A DNA stretch of 64,000 bases from Pterobdella sp. o SKG-2022 (GCA_964035795.1 OZ038325.1:8441698-8505697), one strand, 5' to 3'; numbered from the stretch's first letter, positions 43,254-55,437 are shown. Numbers and translations are program-made. The notes: generated by a model not told the origin, from the letters alone.

Positions 43254-44197
43254 TTTTTGTAATAACTTTTTATATACTATTAAAAATGAATAAAAATAAT
43301 TTCTATTATTCTATCGTAAAAGCCTGTCGATAAAATGATTCATTACAACAACCAGAAAATAAATATAAATTTTCTATTATTATTTCAAATAAAATTTTTT
43401 AGAATTCATAAGTAATCAAACGTATTGAATCCATGAAATAGCAAAATTTTGAAAAATTAGAATCTACAATAGAAAAATCAAAAACGAATAAATCTATTTG
43501 AAACCTTAAGCCTTAAAAAGCTTTCCAAACTTTTAGTTACAGCTGCATCATTAAAAAATTATGAACTAAAGTCGTTTTCCATTTACCCATAGCAAACTTT
43601 CAACTGATATTATGTGTGAGAGATGCTATACTTATTTAATCCAGGTACCTGTGAAAGATATAGGTCGACCAAAAAAGCTTAAAGTTATTTTTTCAGTATT
43701 TCCATGTTCTCCACAGAAATCGCATCTATTTCATCCAACTTTCCACAACCTTGGGCCAGCACTTTTTTGGTCTAACTCTCTTTCACCTTAAGAGTTCCAT
43801 TTGAGTGCATGTCTCATAATGTCGACAATGCGTTTCTTGAGCGCATCACCTATCTACCTTCACCTCAGTTAGAAAATATTTTAAATAGATTTTTGCTTAA
43901 TAAAAAATAGAAATAACAATAAAAGAGAGTGAAATATAACAAAATGATTCTTTGCGTTATTCATTTATTTTAGAATATTTTAAATATCAACAAAAATCTC
44001 ATCTTTCTCTTTGGTCAACTTCACAAGTCGATTTTAAGAAAAATACAAGGCACCAGAAAATGCTTCCAGACTTTAACTGAATCTTTTCCAAAAGGTCCGT
44101 CTGAATTTTGGTGCGTTATTTACAGCAGGTACAATCATGAGTAGATACAGTGGGGAAATGGATTTTTAAAAATAATGAAAAATTTGAAATTTTACAC
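43254..44197. other. Intergenic, SART1 to membrane-protein array
   Basis: 944 AT-rich bases upstream of the SART1 start and the first array unit. Short stretches such as ACCTTGGGCCAGCAC (about 43750) resemble DNA duplicated inside array unit 1 (near 46432-46445), suggesting that the duplicated segment once extended here. No gene seen. Confidence 0.4.
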
Positions 44198-44218
44198 AAA
44201 CGTCATACAAAAACAAAA
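44198..44218 (+). promoter_or_regulatory. Array motif AACGTCATACAAAAACA, unit 1
   Basis: AAACGTCATACAAAAACA ending a few bases before the ATG at 44225. Shared by all seven array units; contains the CRE half-site core ACGTCA. Confidence 0.6.
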
Positions 44219-44224
44219 TTTAAA

Positions 44225-47041
44225 ATGGAAAAAACAACATTTATTCTGTTTTATATTATTCCATCATTTCTTGGTTTGTTACAACTGTATTAGAATTGGA
44301 GCTAATATAACTATCTTTGATTCAAACTATTCTTCCACGTGAAACAGGTAACAAACTTAACAATTATTTCAGAGCCAACTACTGGCCTCTCAAAACCAGA
44401 TCAGAAATCCTTCTCTAAGTTCCTCTATGTTACATCTTCCCATTACATACACAACAAACTTTTTTCAGAAAAAAATGCATTTGACTTGAAAATGCACTCT
44501 GCTTCTTTTCTTTCCAGTCCTCGCCATTCTCCATTGAAACCTTCTTGGCTCCCAACAAAAAAAAATAAAATACCATCATCAATAAAAAAAATAATGCCAT
44601 CAAAAGCCTTATCTAAGTCCCCTTATACCTTTTTCTCTTCTAAAACTTCATCAGCAAATGCTTCTTTAGCTGTTACCTCTGTCTTCAACACCTCCAAATA
44701 CCCTTCTCAACCAAAATTTGGAACCATCAAACCTTGGAAATTTCTACCCAATTTCATCGGTTTAACTTCTACTTTGTTAAAAACCTTTAAAAACTCTCTT
44801 TGGAGTTTATCTTAGTGGATTAAAATAAACTATAATTTCATTTGAATTTTTATAGAATAATAATAAAAATGACAGATTTTGTCGAGATTGAATGGGTTTC
44901 TGCAGCCGTCAATCTGTGTTTCTGGTTGATTACTCTCATGGTTTTGCTTTCCATACTCATTCCTATTATATACTTCTGTCAAAAGTTAGGTTATTGGCTG
45001 TTTCTTTATTAGAACGTTTATTTTTTTCATATTAAAGTAAACGCTGAAAAATAGTATTCTTTGAAAACTTGCTTTAAACTTTCTTTCTCATTTTGATTTT
45101 TTATGTATTTATTAGTTTTTTAATTGAAACTAACGCAGATACTGTTTTGGGGATAACTCTATTCTGTAAGTAGATTAAATTGATTAATAATGAAACGTTC
45201 AAAATTCATTTATTATGCTTATGATAGAATAATCCAAAGAAGGTTTCAAAAATTTCAAAAAGATGGATGATCAACTATAACCAGTATAGAAGACAGTCTT
45301 TATTCTCATTTGTTCCTTTTTGTCGAATGCATATTTGACTAGCTATTTTCTTTCCAATACATGTTCAGTCTGTCACTCCTTCATGATGAGTGAGGTTTTT
45401 ATTTTGAGGACAACAGGCCATAAGATTATGTAATGCGATTGATTCAAACTTTGATTATTTTATGTAAAGCAATTTGTCAAATATTTCCATAAATGTGGTG
45501 GTTTGAGGTAAGCCATGGAGAGCCAAAGACTCTCTGTAGACTCATTGAAAAAAATTTATCAGTGGAATTTTTCTTTTTCGTGACAAGACTTTCTTTAGTT
45601 TAAACTAAGCAGCACCACGCCAAACTCTAAGCTTGTCGACAATGACTAAAGATTACATACAGCCTATCCTGCAACCTGTTTTGTAGAGTGGTCTTAACTA
45701 GAACAAATCTTCAGACAGTTCAGTTTTTAATTCTCCCGTAACCTTAAACCACCAAAACATGAAGAGAAGCAATTTATTGGATACAAAAGTTATCTGATAT
45801 TCCTATTGAATATTAATATAAATTTGCAAGTAAACACTGAAAAATAATAGTTTTTGGAAACCTGTTTTGAAATTTCTTTATTATTTTGATATTTTTGTAT
45901 TCATTTGTTTTTAATTCAAACCAACACAGGGCCTGTTGCGCGGAAAATCCCATTTTGTTAGTAGAATAAATTGGTTACTAATAAAAACGTTCAAAAGTTA
46001 TTTATTATGCTTCATGATGGAAATACCCAAACAAGGTTTAAACAATGTCAAAAAGATAGATATTCAATCATAACCAGTATTTATTCTCATTTTTTTCTTT
46101 TTTTTCCAATGCACATCCGACTAGTTATTCTCTTTCCAATAAATGTTCAGTCTGTCACTCCTTCACGGTTAGTGAAGTCTTTATTTTAGAGACAACAGGC
46201 CATAAGGTTATGGTATGTTGTTTAGTCAAGCTAGCATTGCTCTATATAGAACGATTTGCCAAATATTTCCATAAATTTGTAAGTTTCTTTTTTTAAAATA
46301 AGCAGCACCAAGCCAAACTCTAAGCTTGTCGGCTAAGACTAAAGATTACATACAGCCTATCCTACGACCTGTTTTGTAGAGTGGTTCTAACTAGAACAAA
46401 TCTCCAGTCAGTTTAGCTTTTAATTTCACCGCAACCTTGGGCCACCAGAAAAGAAAGAGCAGCAGTTTATTGAATGAAAAAGTTATCTGATATTTATAAT
46501 TGAAAATTATTTTAATATGCGGGCAAACGCTGAAGAATAAACTTCTTTTGAAATCTGTTTCAAAATTCTTTAATTATTTTGATCTTTTATGTATTTATTA
46601 GTTTTTAATTGAAACTAACGCAGGAGCATTTGCGGGGATAGCTGCTGTGGGTAAGTAGAACTCTTTATCTAGCGCTTTCTAGCATTGATCAAAGACGCTC
46701 TGCTATGAACTGCTTATTGGATGGAAAAGCTATCTGATATTTCTAATAACAAATTATTTTAATATGCAAGTAAACGCTGTGAAACAAGCTTTGAAAATCT
46801 GTTTCAAAATTATTTTGATCTTTCTTGTATTTATTAGTTTCAAATTCTTACTAACGCAGGTGCTGTTGTGGGGATAACACCAGTGGGTGAGTAGAACTAC
46901 ATTATATAGCGCTTTCTAGATCTTTCAAAGACGCTCTGCTATAATCTTCTTAGTTTTTATAAATTTTTATTTCCATTATTTTTATATGTTAAAATTATAA
47001 TTTTAACTTTTAAAATATTTTTTCAAAGCTACGATGATTAG
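44225..47041 (+). CDS. Array unit 1: predicted small single-pass membrane protein with repeated Cys-rich tail
   Basis: Exons 44225-44273, 44373-44759, 44876-44984, then four 27-nt exons (45139-45165, 45930-45956, 46624-46650, 46860-46886) and a terminal exon 47029-47041. Full inclusion is open throughout and gives 221 residues. Exon 1 encodes a signal peptide (MEKTTFILFYIIPSFLG). Exon 2 encodes a ~129-residue Ser/Lys/Phe-rich ectodomain with the family block SSANASLAVTSVFNT (two N-glycosylation sequons, NAS and NTS). Exon 3 gives a transmembrane helix (LCFWLITLMVLLSILIPIIY) followed by CQK. Each 27-nt exon adds nine tail residues: YCFGDNSIL, ACCAENPIL, SICGDSCCG, CCCGDNTSG; the end is YDD. 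I do not recognise the family. Skipping or choosing among the tail exons would keep the frame. Confidence 0.65.
45065..46900. repeat. Tandem segmental repeats carrying the tail exons
   Basis: Four copies of a segment that starts near AAGTAAACGCTGAAAAATA, continues as TTTTGATTTTTTATGTATTT and ends with AACGCAG and a 27-nt exon (exons at 45139, 45930, 46624, 46860). The first two repeats are about 700-790 bp and also share an internal block (TACAGCCTATCCTGCAACCT at about 45660, again near 46352). The last is only about 235 bp. Confidence 0.75.
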
Positions 47042-47353
47042 AACCACCAAAGCGTCCATTTTGGAAAAAAAATGATTATTGTCAAATTTCTGAAATTTTT
47101 TAATAAAAGAGATTATAATAATAATCATAAAATTTATTTAATTGAATTAAGTCTTTTTTAAACAATTTGAACAATATTTAATCATTCAAAAATAATTTTT
47201 CCACATAATTTCATAAATAAACTTTATAAAATTTCTTTTTTCATTTACAATATAAGCCTTAACTTATGATTTTTCTGAAAAGAATCCACACTGCTTCGAC
47301 ATCTCTTCGTAAAGGAATCAGATTAAATAAATTTAAAATTTTCCAATCTTAGA

Positions 47354-47377
47354 AAAACGTCATGCAAATAGCAAAAT
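47354..47377 (+). promoter_or_regulatory. Array motif AAACGTCATGCAAATAGC, unit 2
   Basis: Variant of the shared motif, ATG at 47383. Confidence 0.55.
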
Positions 47378-47382
47378 TTAAA

Positions 47383-48977
47383 ATGCTCAAAACAACATAT
47401 CTATTATTTTATTTTATGCAATCCTTTCACGGTATGTTCTTATAGATGAGAAATTTATCAAATGCAAAGAAAAGATACATAGAAAGCATATAAAAAGTTC
47501 CTATTCTCGCCCAATGTAGGATTAAGCTCCAAGTCCCAGCCCACAGGCTCCAGTTTTGTAGATCCAACTTCTTCCAATCATTCTCTTTTTTTTGTCCTTC
47601 CTTTCAAACACAATAAAAAATATTCAAGTAAAAATGTATCTTTTTCTACAATTCACTCTGGTTCTTATGTTTCTAGCTCACATTCTTTTACATTAAGACC
47701 CCATTGGTTTCCAAAAAAAATAAATAAGGTATCATTTTCAATACGGAAGAGAATGGCTTTAAAAGCCTTTTCTAATTCCTCTAATAATCTCTTTCCCTCT
47801 GAAACTTCATCAGCAAATGCTTCTTTAGCTGTTACCTCTGTCTTCAAAACAACAAAACACCCTTCTCAACCCCACTTTAAAACCATCAAACCACAAAAAT
47901 TATGGCAAGAACTTTATGGTAATAATTCAATTATGAATTTTTTTACAAAAATTGTAATCTAAGTTTTTATAAATACCTAAGAAATTGAAGCCTAAAAATA
48001 TTTTCCAAACTTAGATATCCTCAAGCCAGCATCTATAAACCTCTTTCTTCAAGTTCTAATATACATTCTAATTATGCTATTTCTTGCCATTGGCTGCATT
48101 TTGCTTGTCATGTGTCTACAAAAGTTGGTGCATTCAATTAGTTGCATATATTTAAATTATACATACATACTTTCCATCTATATATCATTTAATTAGCGTG
48201 TGTTTTCGCTACATTAAATTTGTAGCAAGCGCTTTGGTCTATAAGGAAAAGTGCTTTATAAATACGGCATTACATTTAAAAACACAAAACATTATTTTTC
48301 AATTGACGTTTGATCTTCGACTTGCTGATTGGTAGGAATATCATCTATGGCTTCTGAAAAACAACTTCAGAAACTTTAGACTGCTATGATGCAGATTGGA
48401 AAGCACATAAATAACTTTGAGAGGTGTGCAACGTGGTAGAAACTAGATGAAGACTTATTTAATTACTGAATCTTAGCACAGTTTTTTCAGTGTTGAAGTT
48501 TACTTATATAGCTTTTTCATTGTAAATGATGCATTTTAGTTAAAGGTCTGTGTGAAAGTAGGGCCCATTTTGCTTGCATCAAACGCTTGTATTAAAGAGC
48601 AATTAATATTTCACACAAGAATGGATTACCAAGTTACATTTTTTTTTGTTTAAGGGATTCTCATTTTTTCAGCTATTGTCTTAATAGTATTATTAACTAA
48701 TAAATATTATTTCAATAAAATATAATTTCACCCAGATTCACTAAATGTACCGCCGGTGGTGGCCGTGATTCAGGGTAGTCTTTTTATCTCAAAAATAGTT
48801 TTTGAATATATAATTAACTGCTCTAAAATTATTTTTTGAATATATTAACTGTGCTAAAAATATTTTTTGAATATATAATTAATTTTTGTATTTAAATCAT
48901 TTTACTTAACTTCTTTCTGGAAAGGTTTTTTCAAATAATTTAATTTAATTTTTTTCAGAAGTTCTTATGATTCTTAA
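47383..48977 (+). CDS. Array unit 2: predicted small single-pass membrane protein
   Basis: Exons 47383-47431 (49 nt, signal peptide MLKTTYLLFYFMQSFH), 47520-47918 (399 nt, ectodomain), 48015-48123 (109 nt, transmembrane), 48736-48774 (39 nt) and 48959-48977 (19 nt), phases 1-1-2-2, total 204 residues. The ectodomain begins GLSSKSQPTGSSF, shared with units 3, 4 and 6, and carries SSANASLAVTSVFKTTK with the NAS sequon. The membrane exon reads LQVLIYILIMLFLAIGCILL then VMCLQK. The tail is FTKCTAGGGRDSG plus SSYDS. Function unknown. The tail exons are less certain than the first three. The 3' flank holds a 256-bp ATCT microsatellite. Confidence 0.62.
48196..48280 (+). repeat. SINE-like repeat, 3' part (copy a)
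   Basis: GTGTGTTTTCGCTACATTAA, then ATTTGTAGCAAG, then GTGCTTTATAAATACGGCAT. Same 3' body as the copies at 53672-53842 (minus) and 57927-58022 (plus). Lies in an intron of array unit 2. Confidence 0.7.
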
Positions 48978-49005
48978 TAATGTTCCCAATGTCTATATAC
49001 CTCTT

Positions 49006-49260
<255 letters not shown>

Positions 49261-49639
49261 TCCATAAAAAGGACAGTAGTATGCATAACATTATCTAATT
49301 GTACAAAATGAAATTTTCCAATAAAGAATCAACAATTTACAAAAAAATTTTAAATCATTTAATAATAGTACAAGAAAATATAAAACCTTTTGGAGAAATT
49401 ACTATGAAATATTTCGCCTAATATTTTCAGTTTTCGAGATCTCGTTGCAAGTTTTGAATCATAATAATTAAAGAAATAATTTAAAGTTCTTTAGGATATC
49501 GAGGGAAAGTTTTAAAAGTTAAATAAGATAAGAAAATCGTGGAATGATAGAAAATTATAACAGCGTGAAAAAAATATTCATTAAAATAGCAATCTCATAT
49601 AAATTTAATTCATTTTTTTTATTTTTAACTTTTAAGCAT

Positions 49640-49658
49640 ACGTCACGCAAAAACAAAA
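49640..49658 (+). promoter_or_regulatory. Array motif ACGTCACGCAAAAACA, unit 3
   Basis: ACGTCACGCAAAAACAAAA directly before the ATG at 49659. Confidence 0.6.
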
Positions 49659-50978
49659 ATGTTTAAAATTTTACTATTTATATCCTTTTTTATTTTAGCT
49701 AAACATAGTGAGTATTACAAAAGTGATATTTTACTTTTTAGAGACGTCTCATTGTATTTTTATATTTTGTTAGGCTATTTTTTTGTATTATATTTTTAAT
49801 ATCTAGTTTTAATCTATTGAAGGCATCAAAAAAATAACTTTTATGAGCATTGAACTTAGCGTTTGCTAAAGATTCACGATATGATTAAACTGATTGGAAT
49901 TTACAGATTTTTTAAGCCATAATTAAAGGATTTTATTTAGTTGTAGTTTCTATTCTCATTAACCCTCTCCACCTAAGTGCCCTTAACACACCATACAGGG
50001 TCAAGCTCCAAGTCTCAGCCCACAGGTCCCAGTCTTTTAGCTCCGACTTCTACTTCTTCCAAACATCTTTCTTCTTTTTTCCTTTTTCCCAAAAAATTAA
50101 ATAGCAATGTACCAAATAAAAAGAAAGATTTTACTTCTACAGTTTCATTAAACTCATTTCCCACAAAGAATATAATTAATTCGAATATCTCTGCTGACCC
50201 AACAACTTATAATACATATTTTGCTTCGAGGAATGTTACAGGAAAAGTGTCTATCTTCCCTCAAACGAAGATCAGCATGCCACCACTTTTGACCAAGATT
50301 TACACCATTAGAGATAGATCCTACGCCGAGGAAATCAGTGAAAATTTTTATCCTTTAGATACTAATAAATCCTCATGGATGAAAACTATGAAAGAAAAAT
50401 TAAATTTTTAACTCAATTTCAGTTGATGGCACAATGGATATTATTGCGTTTGTGGTGAAAATTTTAGCTGTGTTATTTTTGATAGTCCTGGTAATTATTT
50501 GGTTTTTCGTCCTTATAGCCTTTCTCCAAACGTATGTTTGATATTTTTTCTATTTTAATGCGCTCAATTATTTTTTAAAAATATTTCCAATTTACCGCGA
50601 AACATATTTTGGCGCTGGTCTTGCATAAAAGTGAAATTTATTTAAATGAATTTATTCAAAATTGACTATATGACTGTAATATAATTCTAAAACCACAATA
50701 AGTTCACATTGGGAAAAAATAATTTAAAAAATAATGCATTTAACGATAAAATTCATAAAAAACCTTTTAAATGGTGAATATTTTTGGCAGGTGTAACAAA
50801 GCTGAAAGGTAAAAATATGTTTATTAGTTTAATGCTTCATAAATTGAAACGACCTTCATAAACTGTTTCCTTATTTATTTTTGTTATGGCTGAAGCTGAA
50901 TTTTTTTTGAATGATTATAATATATTCTACAAATTATATTTTTTTTACAGAGGCTCTGGTGAGTCAAGCGACTATTAA
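49659..50978 (+). CDS. Array unit 3: predicted small single-pass membrane protein, divergent ectodomain
   Basis: Exons 49659-49707 (49 nt), 49999-50337 (339 nt), 50423-50531 (109 nt), 50791-50808 (18 nt) and 50951-50978 (28 nt), phases 1-1-2-2, total 180 residues. The signal peptide is MFKILLFISFFILAKH. The ectodomain opens SSSKSQPTGPSLLAPTSTSS like units 2, 4 and 6, but its C-terminal half lacks the SANASLAVTSVF block and instead has NVTGKVSIFPQTK (sequon NVT). The membrane exon reads AVLFLIVLVIIWFFVLIAFL. The tail is CNKAER plus GSGESSDY. It is the most divergent intact member and may show which parts of the family are constrained. Confidence 0.62.
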
Positions 50979-51848
50979 TCAATTTCACTTTTAAACCTCC
51001 TTTCTGAATAAAAAATTCAGTCTACTTTATTTTAAAATTATGTTTATTTAATAAAATACCCACTAGCTTAAACTGGAACAAAGCATTACAGAGTCTTTGA
51101 GTACCCTTTTATGCTTGCATATACACTCTTTATCAGTGTTTCGCGGGTAAATCAAGATGAATAAAATGGAATCAAGTAAAATATGTATTGTAAAATAGTT
51201 TGCGCATGTAATGAAAAGAATGTATTGAGAAGGAAAGTTAAAAAAGGTGCTTCAAAAAAAGACAAATGATTTCTGCAGAATTTTTTAAAAAATTGTCTGC
51301 AGTTTGTTCTTGGAAGACTGGTTTGATGGAGAATTTAAATATAAGGTTCATTTGTTAGAGTTAGTATAAACACAAAAAAACAGACTCCAAAACGGATAAA
51401 AAATTACTGAACTTTTTTAAGCTCCTTATTAGAGGCACAACTTCTCTCGTTGTTAATAATATAAATTATAATTTTACCATCATTAATCGAAATTATTAGT
51501 ATTTATAAAACCCTTAGTTGAACTGCTTCAACATTACCTGTACATTTCATCCTTCCAAGCATTCTCATTTCATGATATCCTTTCCATCTTATGACATCCC
51601 TTTCATAACATTATCCTTTTTTGCATTTTAATATCTGTTTTAAGGATAAAATTTCTGTAAATGTTATAGTTCTTCAAAAAAAATTCTTAATCTATCTTTT
51701 TAAACAAGAAATAGATTTTAACACTGAATAATTTAATTTTAAAAAATATTTATTGTCAACTACAAAAAAAAATTGAAAAGTCATCAAAAACTTTCATGTT
51801 TTAAGATTCTATTTGAGATTTTTTTGAAAATATTCAAATTTCACTCAT

Positions 51849-51864
51849 ACGTCATACAAAAACA
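51849..51864 (+). promoter_or_regulatory. Array motif ACGTCATACAAAAACA, unit 4
   Basis: ACGTCATACAAAAACATG: the motif runs directly into the ATG at 51864, the shortest spacing in the array. Confidence 0.6.
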
Positions 51865-53283
51865 TGAAGAAAACAACATTTTTAAAATATTATCTCATGC
51901 TATCATTTCTTGGTTTGTTACATCTCTTTTCAAACTTCCTAGCTTTTATAAAATTCCATATAAAAATTCAGTTTCACATCTCTAATCTTCCCCACTTAAG
52001 TGCCCTTAACACACAATACAGGGTCAAGCTTCAAATCCCAGCCAACAGGTCCCAGTCTTGTAGGTTCAACTATTTCTAATTTTTCCAAACATCCTACTTC
52101 TCTTTTTTTTTCGCTTTCTAAAATTAACAAAAACTATGCAGAAAAAAATACATTTGTTTCAAAAATTCACCCTTCAAAGTTTCCAACAAAAAATAATAAA
52201 ATGAACAAAAAGGAAAAAATAATGCCATCAAAAGCCTCGTCTAAGTCCCCTTATACCTTTTTCTTCTCCTCTGAAACTTTATCAGCAAATGCTTCTTTAG
52301 CTGTTACCTCTGTCTTCAACACCACCGAACACCCTTCTCAGTCCCACTTTGGAACCATCAAACCTCAAAAAAACATTGCGTTAATCTTAAAAATCAAAGA
52401 AGTCATCGAAGGTATATATCTTTTCACCTAAAGCTTTAAAAAAGATCTCATCAATAACTTGAATCTCACAAATATAAAAAAAATTCACATTCAAATTATT
52501 ATGAAATAATTTCATCATTTTGAAGTAATTTTAAGAAATACAAGTTTGGCTCAAAATTTATTTATGAATTTAATCCATATAGAAATTAGTTATAATCATC
52601 TACCACCTAGCCCTGTATGAAGCCATAAAAAGGGTAAAAACTTGGCTCATGGTGGCAACTTTGCTCGTTTTGCTAATGGCCTTGGGCATTTGGTGTCTTG
52701 TATTTATATGCTGTCTTCAAAGGTGTGCCTAATGCTTCTACTTCCATTTTTAAAACTTTTTATATAATATTTTTCAATACCACTTTCAACTAAGTTTGGT
52801 TGGAGATGGGTTGTTATCCCGTAGGGATTTTAATCGATAGGGTTAAGGTTGGGTTTAGGGTTACAGTTGGGTTTAGGAACAAAGTTTGGTTTTATGGATA
52901 GGATTAGGTTTAGGGTTGGGGTTGGGGTTAGAGTTATGAATAGGGTTAGGACTAGGGTAAGAGTTATGTTTAGGGTTAGGGTTATGGCTAGAGTTAGGGC
53001 TGGGGGTTAGAGTTAAATCACCAGTTTTGATCTCCAAGATTTTCTAATTTATTTTTCAAAGTTTTGTTTCCTATATTTATGTTCAATATAAACGTATTAA
53101 TAACATCGGAAACATGACAGATATGGCAATATTGGCTCTACAATTTCAGAAAGGTAAAAGCAAATAAGTCTATTGATAAGCCCTTTAAAATAATCACTCA
53201 TTTTATCTTCATAATTAGTTATAATTGAAATTAATATATTGTATATTTTAATATATACTAAATCTTCTTTCAGGAGTTGGTAA
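51864..53283 (+). CDS. Array unit 4: predicted small single-pass membrane protein
   Basis: Exons 51864-51912 (49 nt), 52022-52411 (390 nt), 52611-52722 (112 nt), 53121-53153 (33 nt) and 53274-53283 (10 nt), phases 1-1-2-2, total 197 residues. Signal peptide MKKTTFLKYYLMLSFLG. The ectodomain begins GSSFKSQPTGPSLVG and contains LSANASLAVTSVFNTTEH with sequons NAS and NTT. The membrane exon is LYEAIKRVKTWLMVATLL followed by VLLMALGIWCLVFICCLQR. The tail is YGNIGSTISER plus SW. The intron before the tail exons contains TTAGGG-like DNA. Tail exons are inferred from phase and position. Confidence 0.6.
52806..53015. repeat. Degenerate telomere-like TTAGGG tract
   Basis: About 200 bases of GGGTTAGGGTTTAGG-type variants (GGGTTTAGGGTT, GGGTTAGGACTAGGG) in the intron between the membrane and tail exons of unit 4. 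The orientation is TTAGGG on the plus strand. Confidence 0.8.
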
Positions 53284-53671
53284 CGAGTCTCATCTAACCG
53301 TCTTCAGACTACTTTCAACCAAGAAATTCGAAACAATCTTTATTTCACTTACAAAAACCTGATTCACTCATTTGGAAATCGGTCTTCCATATGACACAGC
53401 ATCAAAAATTCTCATTGATCCTTATGTATAGATTTGAAAGCTGATGAAGCAGTAAATAATTACTAAGATGGAAAGCTATTCTGATTTGTATTTGCTACTT
53501 TGACTTGATCAAAGGTATTAATACCAACAACTAGAGTTTTTGTTACAATTAAATAAAAAGGTTTCCAATAAATTTAGTGATTTTACTTAAAAGAATTTTA
53601 TATATAACATAAAAGTGCTTTAAATTCTTCAAAATGGCTTCTCGGGTTTTTAGATTAAGGTTCTTGTAAAG

Positions 53672-53842
53672 TTAATGTAACGTAATGCGGTATTTATAAA
53701 AAGCTTTCCCGTATAGACCAATGCACTTGCTACAAATTTAATGTAGCGAAAACACACTGTAACAGTTGCTAATTGTCGGTCCACACGGATCGAACCCGGT
53801 AGCTTTGAATAATTAGTCTAATGCTCTATCAGCTGAGTTATA
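53672..53842 (-). repeat. tRNA-derived SINE (copy b), most complete
   Basis: On the minus strand: a tRNA-like head with A-box-like TAACTCAGCTGATAGAGC and B box GGGTTCGATCC, then GGACCGACAATTAGCAACTG, then the shared body GTGTGTTTTCGCTACATTAA and AAATACCGCATTACGTTACA. The head does not fold as a functional tRNA (the anticodon and acceptor stems are mispaired), so this is a SINE and not a tRNA gene. Confidence 0.78.
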
Positions 53843-54047
53843 CAGAATGACAAATGTCCTACTAGAAAACCTGTAAACCCTATGATTACATTTAATGTGA
53901 CTCATTGGGGTTTTGATAACAATCCCTTATCTTTTAATCAAATATTTTTATGATACAATATTTAGTCTTCAGTTTTCCACTATTAATTATTTTTATATAT
54001 GATGCTGGTATTTAAAAATTTAGTTTGGAAATTTTGACATTTTAACC

Positions 54048-54065
54048 AAACGTCACAGCAAAACA
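54048..54065 (+). promoter_or_regulatory. Array motif AAACGTCACAGCAAAACA, unit 5
   Basis: Motif retained but not followed by an ATG or signal-peptide exon. Confidence 0.5.
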
Positions 54066-54988
54066 ATATTTTAAGTTTTGAAAACAGTTTTCTTTTTATT
54101 TCAATCAAATCATAAAATATAAAACAAAATTCTGCAAAATATAACTAAAAAATCAAAATTTAATAAAATAAAACTGGTCTAAAAATAACTTCAAAATGCA
54201 AAAAACTAGTTTCTAAATAACTAATTATAACTTCTATTCCTTCCAATTGTTCTTGAAGTTTCTCCTTTTTTTCTTTTCCTTCATTCGCGACGAGATGCTG
54301 TTTGCAGGTGAGAACTTTGCAGTTTATGGACACATTTTTTGTAATTTTGATCGAAAATTTGCGAAATAATGGTTTAAAATGATAATCAGGCATAAATAAT
54401 AAAATTGAAACAATATAAAAAAATTAAAATGAAAAAAATCAATGAAAAAAAATAATAATCAAAAATAATTTTTATAATCAAAATTATGATAATAAAATAA
54501 CAATACCAAAAATTCTCAAACCCCGTCAGCTCTGTACCGATGGGAAGCTTACATAAAATACTTTCTATTATTCTGCTTCTTCTTCATCGTTATTGGAGTG
54601 ACCCTGTACTGTATCCGCTTCCTGTGCTTCACGGAGCAAGAGTGGGTTTTCTGAACTTAATTTATTATATTTGGGGAGGGAGGGGTTAATATTGGGATGA
54701 GATAGTTAGATACGAATAGAAAAATACGCTTTTGAACTTTTGAACATATTTGATCAAGGAGTCATACAAAAACAAACCAATACAAGTACACCCACACACA
54801 AACAAACATATAAACCCTCCCAAACACATAAACACACAGTTGCAGAAGAAGAAGAGATTCGAGGTTACCATTTATTCTCATAAATATAACTTTTTTTATC
54901 TTTTCCCTATTATTCATTATTATTTTTAGTATTATTTTTTATACAAGCAATCCTATTTATTTTTTTCAGAGACTCAGACTCTATGTAA
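54048..54988 (+). pseudogene. Array unit 5: remnant with transmembrane and tail exons only
   Basis: Keeps the upstream motif (54048-54065), a 112-nt phase 1-2 membrane exon (54530-54641: LYRWEAYIKYFLLFCFFFIV then IGVTLYCIRFLCFTEQE), an 18-nt exon (54846-54863) and a 19-nt terminal exon (54970-54988; DSDSM). No ATG follows the motif and no signal-peptide or ectodomain exon is visible in 54066-54529, where the only sizeable frame is antisense (54393-54160). I infer loss of the 5' exons; use of a distant or diverged 5' exon cannot be excluded. Confidence 0.5.
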
Positions 54989-55437
54989 TATTATCTGTTG
55001 AAAACATTTGATTATGATAAAGAAGAACAATCGTTTTAAACAAAGAATGGAAGCCCATAAAGTACATTATATCACTTGTATTGGTTATCAATTCAATACA
55101 TAAAACCGAAATGATTAACACAGTAAGTTTGGATACTTGATAATGTAAATTCAACTCACGAAAAGCTTCGTATTATTTAGTTAATAAAATTGTTTGATTC
55201 AAATCGTCTTTGCAATAGGATAATTTAGTTTTCAATATAATCAAAAAATCGCTTTTGGTCGTGGCAAAGATGCAAAAACTTTATAGTAGGATTTTTTCAA
55301 ATTCTTCATTATAGAAACAAAGCTTTGCGTAAGAAAATTTCAAATGCAATGCTAAGTTACTTGAATTTTGTAATTATTTCAAATTTATTGATCTGAAATC
55401 TTCCAATTTTTATTAGGAAACATTGCATTTTTACTCA

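Noticed and set aside
45139..45169. Each tail exon of unit 1 as a terminal exon with its own stop
   Set aside because: Stops appear only if the donors GTAAGT/GTGAGT are read through; splicing them gives one continuous frame to a shared terminal exon. Read-through isoforms remain possible.
53780..53842. Second tRNA gene
   Set aside because: A and B boxes are present, but anticodon and acceptor stems do not pair and it continues into a repeat body shared with other copies: a SINE head.
54160..54393. Minus-strand 77-residue frame inside unit 5
   Set aside because: No splice, start or homology support; lies where unit 5 lost its exons. Could be real but not supportable.
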